Source: an uncultured Mycoplasmatota bacterium (GTDB lineage: Bacteria > Bacillota_I > Bacilli_A > RF39 > UBA660). Taken from it: a stretch of DNA of 13,294 bases. A program made the translations under genes and the position numbers. Below, one piece after another: positions 13,071-13,294 of the stretch. The stretch lies in NCBI GenBank assembly GCA_900554615.1, contig USIB01000036.1:1-13294 (forward strand). The letters are read 5' to 3'. The notes below the pieces were generated by a model. The model was given only the letters and a program-made list of their open reading frames with translations. It did no database searches and was not told the origin of the DNA. Position 1 is the stretch's first letter. Every line of letters starts with the position of its first letter.

Positions 13071-13099
13071 ATTATGGATAATTTCTCTTTCCATATACA

Positions 13100-13128
13100 A
13101 TTATATATTATTTTAATAAAAATATCAA
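13100..13128 (-). promoter_or_regulatory. Consensus promoter of the minus-strand RNA
   Basis: On the minus strand, TTGATA (13128-13123), a 17-nt spacer and TATAAT (13105-13100). It is divergent from the plus promoter at 13137, with the two -35 boxes 8 nt apart. Confidence 0.85.
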
Positions 13129-13136
13129 TATATTTA

Positions 13137-13165
13137 TTGAAAAATATTTTATGATGTGTTAGAAT
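13137..13165 (+). promoter_or_regulatory. Promoter of the second small locus
   Basis: TTGAAA (13137-13142), a 17-nt spacer and TAGAAT (13160-13165), each one base off consensus. Transcription would start near 13172. Confidence 0.7.
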
Positions 13166-13198
13166 TATTATAGAAAAAATGAAAGGAGAAACCTCACT

Positions 13199-13279
13199 AT
13201 GGATAGAGAAAGAATTACTAAAGTTAACTACTTGTTAAATAGAAGGGAGTTATGTCAATATTTGGTACACTATTTATAG
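13199..13279 (+). CDS. Short ORF, 26 residues, unknown
   Basis: ATG follows AAAGGAG by about 10 nt and encodes a basic N-terminal half (MDRERITKVNYLLNRREL) and a short hydrophobic end, stopping at TAG 13277-13279. It overlaps the start at 13252 in another frame. It may be a leader peptide that opens or couples the next frame, or not a gene at all. No family is recognised. Confidence 0.35.
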   Translation: MDRERITKVNYLLNRRELCQYLVHYL

Positions 13280-13294
13280 GGGGTTTCTTCTTTT
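13252..13294 (+). CDS. Start of a second small hydrophobic peptide, cut by the window end
   Basis: ATG with GAAGGGAG just upstream (spacing short) reads MSIFGTLFIGGFFF to the end of the window. It lines up without gaps with the peptide at 12862: same distance from ATG to a shared AGGGGGTTT, and GG at residues 10-11. That suggests two related copies side by side. The full length and the C-terminal part cannot be seen. Confidence 0.4.
   Translation, partial: MSIFGTLFIGGFFF

Larger units (their letters stand above)
12986..13093 (-). ncRNA. Putative antisense/antitoxin RNA, ~108 nt
   Basis: A consensus minus-strand promoter (13128-13100) would start transcription near 13093, and a strong terminator ends it near 12986. 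The RNA contains no credible ORF. It folds with AACACCT/AGGTGTT (13060-13037), a possible GGAAAGAG...CTCTCC outer pairing and the terminator stem. It runs against the 3' part of the small peptide transcript, so it could pair with it over ~80-90 nt, as RatA does with txpA or SR4 with bsrG. Part of it (13063-13011) is also similar in sequence to the peptide mRNA leader at 12798-12848. Confidence 0.7.

Noticed and set aside
12698..13294. tRNA or rRNA genes in the hairpin-rich right end.
   Set aside because: No cloverleaf with a T-loop GGTTCRAAT-type sequence or CCA end, and no rRNA signature, is seen.

Overview
The window is AT-rich (roughly 25-30% GC by eye) and reads as a low-GC Firmicutes/Bacilli-type chromosome, probably an uncultured, host-associated lineage. 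This rests on strong GGAG-type ribosome binding sites, TTGAnn-N17-TATAAT promoters, the ComEA/ComEC, DacA-SpmA-SpmB and DUF1292-like genes, and a BspA-like leucine-rich-repeat surface protein. All complete genes end in TAA or TAG and use TGG for Trp. I cannot assign a species.

Layout, left to right. (1) 2-1084: C-terminal part of a leucine-rich-repeat surface protein. (2) 1087-1277: a ~140-nt structured intergenic element (here called element E, copy 1), then a near-consensus promoter. (3) 1313-3950: comEA and comEC, the DNA-uptake receptor and channel, both with TTG starts and overlapping. (4) 4013-6076: an intact YhcG/DUF1016-type PDDEXK nuclease gene followed by a truncated second copy and four shorter fragments. 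All six carry a short hairpin at the same place in the gene. (5) 6110-6299: element E copy 2 and a consensus promoter. (6) 6329-9285: phosphoketolase, a small membrane protein, a DUF1292-like protein and a terminator. (7) 9310-10149, minus strand: an RluA-family pseudouridine synthase, with element E copy 3 upstream in the same orientation. (8) 10442-12606: dacA-spmA-spmB, a tightly overlapping operon of a cell-wall carboxypeptidase and two membrane proteins. (9) 12607-13294: no large gene, but dense small-RNA/small-peptide architecture. It holds a double hairpin, a short ORF pair encoding a small membrane peptide, a convergent minus-strand RNA with consensus promoter and terminator, and the start of a second, similar locus cut by the window edge.

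The three most unusual signals are these. First, the palindromes inside the six yhcG copies stay base-paired although both arms change, and the amino acids change with them. Second, element E occurs three times at 137-142 nt, each directly upstream of the promoter region of the next gene in the same orientation, with tandem hairpins that share a fixed A/G mismatch while their stems vary. Third, the right end looks like a type I toxin-antitoxin module, in which the toxin mRNA 5' leader and 3' region form an inverted repeat and the putative toxin frame is interrupted by a TGA. Operon structure, RNA boundaries and toxin function are inferences; the sequence relationships are directly visible.
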